Shown: in pieces, positions 22,439 through 34,929 of the stretch
Numbering within the stretch: the stretch's first letter is position 1
How the letters are laid out: each line of letters opens with the position of its first letter
Program-made: the position numbers and the translations under genes
Source: Holothuria scabra
Taxonomy: Eukaryota > Echinodermata > Holothuroidea > Aspidochirotida > Holothuriidae
Length of the DNA stretch: 64,000 nucleotides
Assembly: GCA_037179385.1 (NCBI GenBank)
Contig: CM074195.1
Coordinates: 27,813,722-27,877,721, forward strand
Reading direction: 5' to 3'
The notes under the pieces: generated by a model
What the model saw: the letters and a program-made list of their open reading frames with translations, nothing else
Database searches by the model: none
What the model was told of the DNA's origin: nothing

Positions 22439-23811
22439 CATGCCAGACTATAATACCAGAAATCCGGGATGGGAACTGAGGGGGGGGGGGGGGGATGAGG
22501 GGGGAGTGGAGATCCATTTCCATGTCGACGCTAGGGCAATTATATTTTCGGTATCCAAAACTACACCTTACTTTACCATACAAAAACATATTATAAGATT
22601 GTCGCTTCTTCAGACTTTCATTTTGTTTGTTGGTAACGCTTGGTTCACTAGGCTCTAGTAGGTGCAATTATCGATTCTGGCTGTCAAAAAGTGCAGGGTA
22701 GCGCCCTGACATTAAGCCCCCCTGGAGCCTGAGAGTTGAGAGCTGCGCGGTTAACACTAGGGAACTGAATCGAGGAACGGGTTCTCTAATTCATCCATTT
22801 TCATATTTGGAAGGAGTCATTTTCTTCGTTTTTGGAAGGGGAAGTTAAATGGCAATATAAGGGGCAGGTCCTTCATATCTACCTATACATTGGAACTGAA
22901 GAATAGTTGATATCGATATAATTCCAGAATGTGTCACGAACTATTGTAATCTTTTCAATTCTTCATGAAAGTATACCTTTATTATGCTCCTTCTTCAGGC
23001 ATTTTTCTGTGTAATTTAAGATTTTTAGACTCAATTGGCTGCCCATTTTTTCATATCAGCCCCTGGTTCAAATTCAGATCTTGCGTAAATCAGGGAGTCA
23101 GTTTCACCATACCTCTACCTCGTGCATATGGGATCTATAAGGGAAACTCGAGGCGTGCCCGCTTCTCTTTGAAGAATTTTTGACAATGTCAGTATTCTTA
23201 TATGTAATTCACTGCCTCATACTGACACATGCTATCTTTGAATAAAGATTTGTGTTAAACGGAAATGTTGCGTTTCTTTAGCAAGAAAAAATCATCCTTT
23301 TAAAACTAATTTTTTCTTGACACAGGGTGATAGATTATCAAAAAGCAGTATGGTAGCCTTATTTTCAAGAAATAAGTTTTCCACAGATAGAAATTCAGTT
23401 GCTTATTGCTCAAGAATAACTTTTTCACCCAAACTTTCAACATTTCAAATGATGCAACGTCCATGGCTCTTCTTGCGCATAGTATTTTGAAGAGATGTAG
23501 CTATTGCTGGGGCTTATGATTAAGACTGAATTGACGGTTAGAGTCTGAGCCATTTTCTTTTGCACTCCTTGTTTGAACATTTAAAGGAGCTTTTAAAACA
23601 CAATCTTTCCCTTTAAAATATTAACGTACTTTTAGGAACTAAAACACAAGGCGGCAACACTCAATGGCTCGCTTTGGCTATACGTAAGCTAACTACTGTC
23701 AGTGACAAGTGACGGAGAAAGTACAATGAACACTAAAAAAAAAACCTGATTTAGGGAGGATCCGCGAAATGGTGCTTTATGAGAGGTAGGCATGGAAAAA
23801 CACCTCCTGTA
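22439..23811. other. Unassigned sequence
   Basis: A G homopolymer at 22481-22493 and ordinary AT-rich sequence; no supported gene. Confidence 0.5.
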
Positions 23812-24550
23812 CACTCTAAAAACTAAAGTGCTACTTTGATAGCATTTTCTGGGTGGTGAATTTAATCAGCACCTTTTATAGTGCTAATTATACAGCACTT
23901 GACAGCACTTCATAGTGTTGTCATTACAGAAAAGTGGCGGGACTAATTTAGAAAGAAAAAATGTTCAAAAACACTAAATTTCTAGCAGAATTTCTGTATC
24001 TATGGTTTTGACTTTTATCAGGCATTTGTCAACTTACATAACACAGTGCTTACACGTATTCATATACTATTTGAATCGGTATATTTCATGATTTTAACGC
24101 TCTAAACAAATTTTACAGTATATTCCAAAACAGGAGTTTCGCAAACAAAGACTTCGAGGTTATTTCAAACATTATTACTTTTGAAGATTTGAATAAAACA
24201 CTTCAAGATTTCTGGACAGCTTTTGCAAGTGCTGTTTATTGCCGCACTTTCGAGGTGCTCTCTTTAATGCACCCAAAGAAGTGCTACTGTAGCACCGAAG
24301 GTGCAGTCCCTATAAGGAATCTTATAAGTGCTAATAAAGCTGCTTTCGCACCGCCTATTAGTGCTATCTGGTAGCACTTATCGTGCAGTTAAAAGTAGCT
24401 CTTGCAAGTGTTTAAGCCCTGCACCTCACAAGTGTTAAAGAATTAAAGCAACTTCTGAGTGCTGTCGTTTGCACCATTGGTACAGTTCCTATATTAGGGC
24501 TCTTGGGTAGTGCAGAAAAAGTGTTCGTTAAGTGCTGTTTTTTTACAGTG
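23812..24550. mobile_element. Word-rich MITE, AAGTGCT type, CACTCTAAAAA end
   Basis: 739 bp bounded by CACTCTAAAAACT on the left and TTTTTACAGTG on the right (complement CACTGTAAAAA). The interior repeats AAGTGCT / AGCACTT and close variants many times in both orientations. No transposase. Similar ends occur at 36109 and 60915 with different inner words. Confidence 0.6.
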
Positions 24551-24985
24551 TAATTATTAATGCTCTTAGGCAGACGGGCCGGACAAGATTAGAGTTTAAC
24601 GTTAATTGAAAACACTGATTTGAGGGAAGTTCAGTGGCGGAGCTGGGGATTTCGGTCGGAGGGGGCGAAAATGGTCTGCAGGGGCGCTTCGAAGGAGTAT
24701 TTACCGTGAGTGTCAGCACGATCTAAGTCATGACTTTTAAAAGATTTAATTTGTTTTTCCCCACCTAGTAGAAGACTACTTTTCCATTTCTCCCAAGCAA
24801 ATTTTTCTATAAAAACATGTTTAAATTTCTATACTTGGGAGTACTCAGGAGAAAATTCAGGGGGGCAAAATAGTTTTAGTGGAAAAAAGCTCCGCCCACC
24901 ATGAGTTGGTGCGGAGCGCAAGAATATTTTGACCTAAATGCCTCCCAGATCGCTAGAAATTGCACTTTTTAAGCCTACTTACCCA
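24551..24985. other. Unassigned sequence
   Basis: No supported gene or repeat. Confidence 0.5.
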
Positions 24986-24989
24986 TGTT

Positions 24990-25132
24990 AATGAATGAAT
25001 GAATGAATGAATGAACGAATGAATGAATGAATGAATGAATGAATGAATGAATGAATGAATGAATGAATGAATGAATGAATGAATGAATGAATGAATGAAT
25101 GAATGAATGAATGAATGAATGAATGAATGAAT
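24990..25132. repeat. (GAAT)n / (ATTC)n microsatellite
   Basis: About 35 copies of the tetramer with few interruptions. Repetitive Ser-Phe-Ile-His frames across it are artefacts. It abuts the 3' end of the LINE fragment at 25133-25862 and on the minus strand reads ATTC, consistent with a tail extended from the LINE 3' end. Confidence 0.95.
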
Positions 25133-25862
25133 AAAATTTATTTCCAGCAAAGTATCCAATATAAACAGTACAAATCATACAGGTAAAGTAAATGCCAGTA
25201 AAGGAGAAAACAGAAGTTTCATACTTATAAATTGTTTCCCCTTTTAACACAGAAAAATGAAAAAAAGGAGTGAAATAATAATAACACTTACGTCACAAGG
25301 TGGAAAATTACATGATAATAGCTTTAAACAAAAAGATATTCCAGAATAGGCGTTATGCTTCGAACTAAAATTATACTAACATTTCCTGATAAACAGTATT
25401 TTAAGAAAACAATAATTTTTGCTTGTACATACTTTTAAAGGTATTCAAAGTCTTACAATTTTTTAGCCTGTCATCAAATGAGTTCCAAAGTTTAATTCCT
25501 GCAGTTGATATACATAGTTGCTTTTTTCTTGTTCTTACATAGTTTTGTTTGAAGTTATTTCTCCGTTTGGTGTCTTATCTGTCATTAAATGATAGTGCGG
25601 AATTATTTTGAAGGTTTTCTGGTAATAAATTATGATATGCTTTGAACATAAAAATACCTGTCCTAAAATTTATAAGTTGTTGAAGGTTTAGAATTTTCAG
25701 ACCGTTAAAAAGTTGAGACGTGTGGGCTAAGCAATTAGCGTTATAGACTATACGTATCACCTTCTTTTGTAGCAAGAATATTGGAGCGGTTATAGAGTTA
25801 TATGTGTTACCCCATACTTCAATACAATAGTTAAGATACGGAAGGAAGATAGCACAATACAA
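25133..25862 (-). mobile_element. LINE 3' fragment with ATTC tail
   Basis: The minus strand encodes YCAIFLPYLNYCIEVWGNTY, LLQKKVIRIVYNANC and AHTSQLFNGLKILNLQQL, the C-terminal RT/thumb block of CR1/L2-like elements. After the frame is lost, LNFGTHL-like remnants of the usual terminal ..LWNSLP region follow. Then come an untranslated 3' part and the ATTC microsatellite. It is 5' truncated near 25862. Confidence 0.8.
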
Positions 25863-27549
25863 AATATAGAGGAAATTTAATCACCTGAAGGTGTACATTT
25901 TTTGGCATCTGGAAATCAAGATGAGTATACGAAGAAACATTAATTGGCATAATATACATTACAGCATTATGTGACCACTCAAGTACATTGAAATAAATAC
26001 TCAAGAAAAAAGATCTGCTTAGCTCTCTAGATACCGAATTCATAAGAAATGAAAGTAGCCTAAACTTTATTGGTGCAATTTTCTGGTTTTGAGACCACGG
26101 AAGTACAGAAAGAAACATTTTTATGCTATTATCGGGCAGTGTCAGATGATCACTCTGCATTTACCGAATAAAACAGACATTTATATCATGAGTACGGTCA
26201 CTCGAAGAAAAGCTAAACGGAAACTGCAGATTAGTAGGCCTACTCTTAAACCGTTACCACTTTGATAACAGCTTTATTTTAACTAGAATGCACTCTTCAA
26301 ATGATTTTGAAAAATGTTTTGAAAGCTTTTTTGATTTCTTTGTAAACTTTTTTTTTATCGTCTATGTTTATAATTATCCCCGACAAGGAGAGGAATATTT
26401 CGCGTTACAATTATTGTTGCGCCCTCTGCAACTTTTATTGGCCGAGAGGGGTCAGTCTCAGTGTGTATTTTGCAAGCTTATAATCACGCTTGGTTTGGAA
26501 GCATACATTCGTGCTTATAAAGCATGAAGATACGTTTCCGCAAAATCTATCCCTATCACCTATTACAGAAGATGATCCTTTTCATCAGAATAAAGTGCAG
26601 ATAATACAGTTATGTTTTTTCTTTGAGCATTTTGTTATTTTGCTTTAAAACAGCGCTATGAAATAACGTCTTTTGCCAATAATGGTGCAAGATTAAAGTG
26701 TGTTAAAAACCTAAAAAGGGCGCCGACAGATGATTTTGGTCCGTCAGGGGGTGATTGCCCCCTGATCATATGGAAGCTCGGCCACTGGGGAAGTTTATTA
26801 TCGTTTGTTTTTTTAAATATCAATACCAAAACAACCAAAAACAACCAGAAGTGCTCTGCACTGATATTGTCCTTTTTTCCAGGAAATATTTTTGGGGAGT
26901 GCAGACCCTCAACACCTGCCTCGTTTTCCATGTAACGCTGGGGATTTTGCTGACGAGTTTCACTTTTCAATTAATAAACGACCTTGTTTCTCACCACAAA
27001 GGGCCTTTTAACCCTATTAATATGTCTGGCGTAGTGTTTGAACATATCAGCAATTATTTAATGTTACAAGTGGTTATAAGTGGTAATCAGCTCTCTAAAC
27101 TGGTGATGTACCTGGTGGTATTTACACATTCGAAGTTTAACATGTTTGTTTTTCGTTTTTTTTCAATATGCTCCTAAAGCACTTTCAGTCTTCTTATGTC
27201 TGTACTATTCTCTACTGCTTTGTTTTTGTAATACATGTACACATTTTGTATATAATTTTCTTATACCCCAGACTGCCAGAAGGGGTCTCAAGTCCTTCAG
27301 AGAAATAAATAAACTTCTAACTTCTAGTTCGTCCAATGATTATAGACAATAAGCAGGACGGAATTATTTACAGTTTAGAGAGTTGCCTACCCCTTAAGTT
27401 TAAGCTCTTTAATAAATTTTTGCGGAAAACACTATCTTGCGTGTTTGCAAATTTCATCAACCATTGAGACATATTAGAGCGGCGTTGTCAGTTTTGCAAA
27501 CCAAGGGCAGTGACCGCGACCTTCCTTTGAGGCAGAAACTTAATCTCAT
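25863..27549. other. Unassigned sequence
   Basis: No supported gene. A small hairpin TCAGGGGG/CCCCCTGA lies near 26745-26766. Longer frames here (26755-27177) have no recognisable motifs. Confidence 0.5.
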
Positions 27550-27975
27550 AGTTTTTTCTTACTTTCTCTTCAAAGTATCTCCTACAATATTATGGAATTC
27601 AATGTTGCACATTCACGGTAAATCAATCAAGCAGTTACTCATAGCACATTTCCCATTTGAAGAGAAAAATATCTTCACATGACTCTCAAGAGTCAATCAT
27701 AAAATAAGACAGTCTACTAAACTACTTCAAGAGTCGGGAGGGGCGGGGGCTGCTTTTGCCCTTTAAACACGAAATACCGAGAAACCCAAATTTGGCACGT
27801 GAGCGAAAAAGTCTGCGGTGTTTCAGGATTGGCTCTTGAGAGTCATGTGACAGTATTTTTCTTCTCAAATCTGAAATTGACGAGGAGTTACTGCTTGGTT
27901 TGCCTTGAATATTTTAAAATCGAAGTGCTAAAATAGAAAGTTGTAAAATATACTTTGAAGAGAGAAAAGAAAAAT
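27550..27975. mobile_element. Foldback element, ~150-bp arms
   Basis: Left arm 27550-27698 and right arm 27826-27975 are inverted diverged copies. Diagnostic pairs are CATGACTCTCAAGAGTCAAT / ATTGGCTCTTGAGAGTCATG and TCTCTTCAAAGTAT / ATACTTTGAAGAGA. The spacer is about 127 bp. No coding capacity. Confidence 0.6.
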
Positions 27976-30624
27976 ATTGTAAGGTTTGCCTGTTGCTACA
28001 AGAAGTTTGGGGCAACTGCTAGCTCCTGCCCATTAACCTTAAGTATTTCATCATGACAAATAAAAATAGTTGAAATGACGGTGTTGAAACTTAAACACAA
28101 GACACTTTCGTAGAGGTCCCAGTCCGTCTAAATGCGGAACCCCTCTCCCGCCTAGCCAAACCACTAGGTTACTTCGTTCCTCATAATGTGCCGCGGAGTA
28201 GACACACGGGGGGGGGGGGGGTGAGGTTCAACCCCCATGACCTAGCCTTGGAAAAATAATCGCAAAAACACCTCAAAAAGTCTTTTCTCTCCCTCCCTTA
28301 GACCTTTCCCTAATGTCGTGCTCCAACCCCCTCCCTCCATGACACAATTCTGGCTACGCTACCGCTACTGCGCATGCACAAATGATGTTTGTTTGCAGAG
28401 AATGCATTTAACCAGGGAGGTGTTTCTAGAACTATGTTTGAAAACCCGTCGGGAGCATTGTACTTTAAAGTTGCTTTTACAGTTTCGGTTTTATTTTATT
28501 TCTTTTCAAACTTTTGTTATTGTTATTGCTACAACCATAAACACAAAAAACAACATTCCAAAAATACTTTAGTTTCACTCATTTCAAAACGCCCTTGTTT
28601 ACCACGTTTATAGCATGTTAAGTATGTTTGTTTGTTATTCCTCTTTTCGTTTCCTTCAAAATTAGAAAACCGATTTAATGAGTTTTATTTATATCTACTT
28701 TTTCTGTTTTCTAAATTACTCTCTGGCAAAAAACTGTGAGGCGAAACCAAACTTTATAAATCTTTAACAAAGCCATTTCTAAATGCTTGCGTGCTGATAA
28801 TTTGTAGTGTCTGCAGTTTCAATAGAACTTGTAATTAGGCACAAAATTATGAAATTGTATAGGCCCGTGTATGTATTGTTAAGGGTATGGCTCAATACTC
28901 ACAGGCCATAAACCTTTGCAGCTCCTGAACGTCACATTCAAACGAGGTTAGTACCAGGAGTCCTGTTATTAATATATGTTGTACGGTACATAATTCGTTA
29001 TAGGTCAGAACATGCAAATCGGAGTTGAGCGCGGGGATAAACATGAAAGGGAGACCACTTTGCTGTGGTTACATGGGCGTCACCAAGGGGGGGGGGGGGT
29101 TCGGGCGTGCGAACGGCCCCCTTTGATTTTTTTCTTTTTTTACAGCAACGTTTAAAGGATGTAGGCCTACCAAAAGTTGAAAAGAGATTTCTTTTGTCAT
29201 TGCAAAGTATAAATTTCTTTTAATACGTTGAATGACTAATCTCGATGCAATTACAGATGGAGTTCCCAATATTACTATTTCATCCCTTACTTTTTGTGAA
29301 GTGCCGTGCGCTAGCAAGTCCTATTGGCTATATGTAGCTATACCTTTCCGTAGTATTAAAATCATATATTTAGTAGTACTTTTCATGAAATACCTTTAAA
29401 TGATATCTTTTTTTAAAGGAACAATCATTTTTATTAAAACTTTATTAAAACGATATGTTCATCTCTTGAGCTCTGTTCATTTGGTGAGTAAACTGCTTCA
29501 CATCATCATAGGCTCAGTATACCTTAATATTGAAACGGAAGTGCATCTGCGGGATATTTCAAATTGGCTTAAAAGCTCAATGGAAAAATAGTTCAAAGCA
29601 GGGAGTTGCAACATCCTGTTCCAAGAATGATGATATTGCTGTAGCAGTCGACTGTTCTGACCGTTTTAACATTACTGCACACAGAGAAAATCTGTGCAGT
29701 AGGATGCCCTTTCTAGATTTCGACTTTAAACTCACTGAATGCATACAATATGCTTGTCTGTGTTTAATATCCACATTTGACTCAACGGTGCTATATGTCA
29801 GTGAAAAGTTGGTTTTATTTGACCGGATAGTACTTTGAACTGGTAAATATCCCACCAAAATCTGCCGAGTCAAAGTCTCTTTAAGTTTAGGAAATGGTGG
29901 TACCGTTATTTGAGGAATAATCGCATTTGGCTGATGATTAGGGTGAATAAAGCGTCAAGACCCCAAATTGGCAAAATAACGGACGAGGCCAAGCCGTGTC
30001 CTAATTTGGAGACGAGACGGTTTATGAGACAGTGACGGTCAGACAAAAATGGTTTATTCCTATACTACCACCGAAAATGTGTGAAAAACTTCATCTTTAT
30101 CACTGTTTTAAGTTTATTTACTGTGTGTAGTGAAACAACAGGTCAGTGTTCAACCAATCAGAATGCAGGATTCCCAACAGCGACTGGTTGAGGTGGTAGA
30201 ATTGAACATTAACTTCCTTTTATCTATGCATACCTATCAAACTGAGTGATGGATCAATCATTATTCTAATTCTCAACTATCTTCTTCTATTCTTCCTCCA
30301 ATTTTTGCTCAGAGTTTTTGAATTCAATTTTCACCTTTGTCATTCCCTTTTAATGGAATAAATAACACTATTTTCTACGTCTTGAAGGAGAAAGATTGAA
30401 AGTAAAAAAACAAAGTACATTGATAAAATGACATTGTGCACAAATTACTGTTCTTTTCTATAGAGCCTGATATCTTAAGTTGTTTAATAGACGCTGCTCA
30501 TTGCAGATTTGAATGATTTTCTTAAATTTCTTTGCATTGCAGAGTTCAATTCGCTTACAAATTCTTCATGATTTGTTGTTTGAATTTGGCTATTTTTACC
30601 TCCTCAATCTTGAACCAGGTACTT
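27976..30624. other. Unassigned sequence
   Basis: About 2.6 kb with G homopolymers (28209-28222, 29086-29099) and no supported gene, RNA or repeat family. Confidence 0.5.
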
Positions 30625-30729
30625 CATTAAATTCCACGAGCTTTAAAGAGTTTTTGTTCTGGGAATCCTTTGCCTCTGGATGCTATCACTCCAGTTGGTT
30701 CCCCTTACCAAGCCCATGGATCCCACGAA

Positions 30730-30985
30730 AGCACCGACTTTAAAAGGACAATGTTGTAATTCCACGAGCTTTAAAGCACCGACTTTAAAAGGACAATGTT
30801 GTGGTGCCATTGTCATTTTAAGATTTAAAGTTTTCTCTTTGATCCCCGTCCATTGGTTCACGATTTGCTCTGAACCTTTATGAAATTATTACCGGTATTT
30901 TGGCATTACCAACCTAACTGTTCAAACTGAACCTTTATGAAATTATTACCGGTATTTTGGCATTACCAACCTAGCAATATTGACG
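30730..30985. repeat. Two local tandem duplications
   Basis: GCACCGACTTTAAAAGGACA occurs twice about 44 bp apart (30731-30806). Separately, a block starting TGAACCTTTATGAAATTATT is repeated at 30871 and 30928, a 57-bp period, with no visible differences over about 46 bp. The second looks recent. Confidence 0.8.
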
Positions 30986-32757
30986 ATACTTCACCGAATT
31001 ACAGGCATTTGAAATATCTTAGTTCCTCAGAACTTACGGGGGCTTCACCCCCTGGATCCCCACCAGGGCTCCGCCCCTCGACCCCACCAGGGGTCTTTAA
31101 TCGGGCCCCTGGACCCCACGCCATAGTGCTGGCGCTGTCGCACAACCGTTGCCGCTAACGCGGCTATAACTTTCTTCTTCGCGCAAATTACGATCACACT
31201 TTAAAAATGTCTGGTGACGCCCATGGGCGTTATTCCTCCAGGGGGGTCAATGTGATTTGTGCATTAGAAAATTCTGCCCTTTGAAACTGTTGGTCATGAC
31301 TTTGCCGTTTTTAACGATGGAAAATCGGAATTAATTAACAAACTGAACATAGGATAACTAGCAGGTGTATAGTAACAGCACCCAAAGGCTATGGTTCAAC
31401 TTTACTGCTGAAAATATCAAGAAATGATATGCTTGTTTGTCATTATAAACGCCCTTTTCTTTCATTTCGGAATATAAAGTAGCTTTGATGTTCTATTTTT
31501 TGGGAGGGGGGGGGGGGTTCTCAAATGTCAATTATTTCACACATTGGTCTGCAAATTTCTATTTCTATTCTCCCATTTTCGTGTCATTTTCATAGTTCCG
31601 TTGATAACTAATTTAGCTTCTGAATTTGGTTCCATTCACATCTGGGAATTCAAATCAATCCTTTAAATCTTTTGAAGGTAGATGCCCAGTATCATACGGT
31701 CAACAGTAACAATATGTCACTTCATCTTTGGATTTGGAAAAATAAATGTCATAGTACAAATGCCTGTGGTCCACGGGGTATAATTGTCTAACGGGGTGGG
31801 CAAGGGCGGATATTAAGAAATTTGTTTAGGGGAGGGGGGGCAAACTCAACTTGTGACCAAGACGTCTCAAATAGTATCAGGGGATGTCATGCAAAAATAT
31901 TTTTTATGAGAAGTGGTGACTGACTGCCCGAAAGACTATCTAAGCGGAGGGCCATCAATTGACGCGGAACGTACAGAAAATTTTGAAAAATCGCAACCTT
32001 TCAGAGAGCCGGAAATTGCATTTGCCAGACTTGTAAGTAGAATTTAAGCAGTCGTTATTTTGAGCTTTCCTTTGCGATGAAATCTTCATTTTAATAAAAA
32101 GAAAGTCATATTGCAAAATGATCAGAAAATTATCAGATAAAATGTACTGGCTCCTTAATAGGACGATGTGACATTTTATCATTTTCTTTGTCGCAAAGTA
32201 AAATCTCCACTAAAAAGAATAGACCAGAACCAAATTTTTCATTTCATTTCATTTATTCAATATGTTTTGTTTAATATGTTAAAGACGAATATATTCTAAG
32301 CACTCTGCTGAAGTTTTCATTCATTTCTCACGTTCGGTTCTCGAGGTATTAGAAACTGAAGTTGATACATTTTCTACACAAGGTAAACTTGAACGAAGCA
32401 GGTGCTATGTCATGTATCCATATTGACGGTCAATGTTTTGTTTTGTTTTTTATTTATTTTTGATCGTGCTGTTTGATCTTGAATTGATTAGGGATGCTAT
32501 CTTGCCAACTACTTGTTGCAAGTTCACTCTTTGTAGAAAATATGTCAACTTCAATTCTAATATCTCAAGAACCAAACATGGGAAATGAGTAAAAATTTCC
32601 CCAGTAAGCTATGCCTAGAATATGTTCCTCTGCAAAATATCAAATATAAATTTGTGCTGAACTTTTTTGTTTCAGGGAGCTGCACACCGTTGGAAATAAA
32701 TTGAAATCATAACTTTTCGAATCATATTAACTCATATGACCAGTTGTTGAATGAGCC
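30986..32757. other. Unassigned sequence
   Basis: No supported gene. A GC-richer patch at 31045-31160 (CCCCTGGATCC, CCACCAGGG words) may be an old repeat. Confidence 0.5.
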
Positions 32758-32885
32758 TGTAAACCTGAACCGGCCACACAGAAGCATTGGTAGCGCTACC
32801 AACACCAGTAACAGTACTGATTCAGTACTGCTATTGGTGCTGGTAGCGCTATCAACGCTTCTGTGCGGCTGGTACCGGGCTAAAA
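32758..32885. repeat. Near-perfect palindromic hairpin
   Basis: Arms 32773-32820 and 32821-32869 meet with no spacer. Over the inner 48 bp they differ at about six sites, all transitions (pairs such as GGTAGCGCTACC / GGTAGCGCTATC). Weaker matching extends outward to about 63 bp per arm. It would fold into a ~100-nt stem if transcribed. A foldback MITE is the simplest explanation. Confidence 0.75.
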
Positions 32886-34774
32886 TTTTGATACAATTAC
32901 GAACTTTATCCTTGACAAATACGCATTAGTTTATACTTTATAAATAATGTATGACATCTTTATGAGATAGAAGGCTGGGATAGTTTGCCCAGATTAAGAA
33001 AAAACTACTTTTTTCACGTCATATCGAATAACGTTATGTTTGGAAAATAGATGACCATTCTTTGGAAATGTTTGGTAGGGGGCACTTTGCACTTGCCCCC
33101 GTGTCCGTATGGCGAGCCGCTAATGCGGGTGGGGGAGGGGGAAATTTCCAACAATTTCCAACTCTGACTAATCTATAATGAAGGAATTCACCAAAACGAA
33201 CCCAAGCTCTATCGTATACACATACAGACAAGAATAACCACACTCACACCTACCCTACACTCACATAAAAAATACAAAGTTATGTTATAAATCATATTGT
33301 TAGCTACTCTCCAAATAGATTACAAACCATTTACCACTACTGGGTATCTAAATGCAACACATTTAAGGCGGAACAGTGTCCATTCACCAGGATCGGTGAT
33401 CCGTCTTTGAAAGTGGGGGGCATAGTCGGAAAACTTTGCATTTTTGAAACAAATAATTAACTTTTATCGGAGAGAATTCGGAATCTCATGAAAGATGAGT
33501 TGGAAAATCAACACTGTAGTTGACTGTTGAGACAAATGACAAATTCCGAATTTTTCAATTTTTAGAGTCGTGGATAATCGCTCCCTGCCCCCTGTAGCTA
33601 CGCCACTACAAGTATTATTGATTTTTTATGTTATATTTTTTCCATTTCCATAGTAATTTTTAGTTATTCAGTCAAAGCGTGTCGGTACATATCTTTGTAT
33701 TTTAAGTTTCTCGAAGACACCCCTCGGGCTCTTCATAGTTTTATAATGATTTATATTGGTGTACACTGTTTACGATCACATCTCTTTTAGTATTCTAAAT
33801 GATGATCTCAATATGAAGTAATTGTTTATACTCATCAGTTATTTTCTGAATTAAAGCTTTCTTCATGATGGCCTAAATAGTAATAAGTTGTTTATTGTAA
33901 TCAGTCGTTTTTTTAATTGAATAATCCTTATTCTATTTTTGAATGAGACTGAAGGAAAATCGAACCGAAAAGAATAAAAATAACAACAATGATATTCAAA
34001 GTTAAAATCACTGTAAGAACCATGTGGAGCTTAAACTGCGGTATAAGTAAAACCGGAGAAGCAGAAATCCAATTTGTAAAAAGAGTAAATCTTTCAGAAA
34101 AAAAGAAAAGACGTTACGGCGCGTCGGGCAATTATATAAAATGTCTTTGCAATTTTGATTCTCGCAACACATGTGAAAGTCACTTTATCAGAGCATGTGT
34201 GAAATAAATGGATATGTATCTTCTATTAGAAGCAGAGAAATCAACTTATGGATAATAACTTTCGAAGGTGATAGGCGATAGAGGATACAGGTGCATATAT
34301 TTATGTTTTAGTCACTCCATGGGAGGGTGTACAAACCTGTCAAACCACATTCGTTCGTTCCTTTCTATGTTTAGAGAAACGGTTTCCTGTTATATTTTAA
34401 AGCGTGGATCATTTAATCTTTAAGCTCTCCGTTCCAGTAAGAAGTTTTCTCAATAGCATACTTAACTTTTTTGTACATGGTTCCCGAATCTGAAGATTGG
34501 TTTTCATGGGGGGGGGGGGGGGGGGAGTGGATATAGTGTTCAGTATCCCCCCAAACCAATTTCATGGAGAATCCATCCTCCCCCATCCCCTCAGGATCGC
34601 CGGCCATGCCATTTACTGCAACTTGTAAGACTTGAATGCGTTTCGATTGACGTCATGTTTTGCAAGGAACTGGATAGAGGTATGTCACAGGTCGATTCTG
34701 TCTGTTGTTTATTAATCTGCCTGAACTATGGCTGAGAAAAAGCGATATTTTTCCCAAAGATTTTCAGTTGTATT
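32886..34774. other. Unassigned sequence
   Basis: AT-rich DNA with a G-run at 34509-34526; no supported gene. Confidence 0.5.
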
Positions 34775-34814
34775 GGGGTCCATCAGATTTAATCTTTCCA
34801 ATTCTTTGCTTACC
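34775..34814 (-). mobile_element. MITE family M1, short fragment
   Basis: GGGGTCCATCAGATTTAATC followed by TTTCCAATTCTTTGCTTAC is the reverse complement of the M1 right-hand segment. Only this part is recognisable. Confidence 0.45.
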
Positions 34815-34929
34815 AGTGTCATGCCCAGTAACATGCGCATTTGTGTATATCCAATGTCGCTTAGGAGTAATTCACTAATTTGTCGCTTTCGAAAGCCTGC
34901 ACAAATGCGATAGGCTCCCGATGGGACGT

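Noticed and set aside
24953..25250. Long Ser-Phe-Ile-His open frames.
   Set aside because: Translation of the GAAT microsatellite.
26755..27177. 140-residue open frame on the plus strand.
   Set aside because: No recognisable motif, low-complexity AT-rich composition and no splice context.
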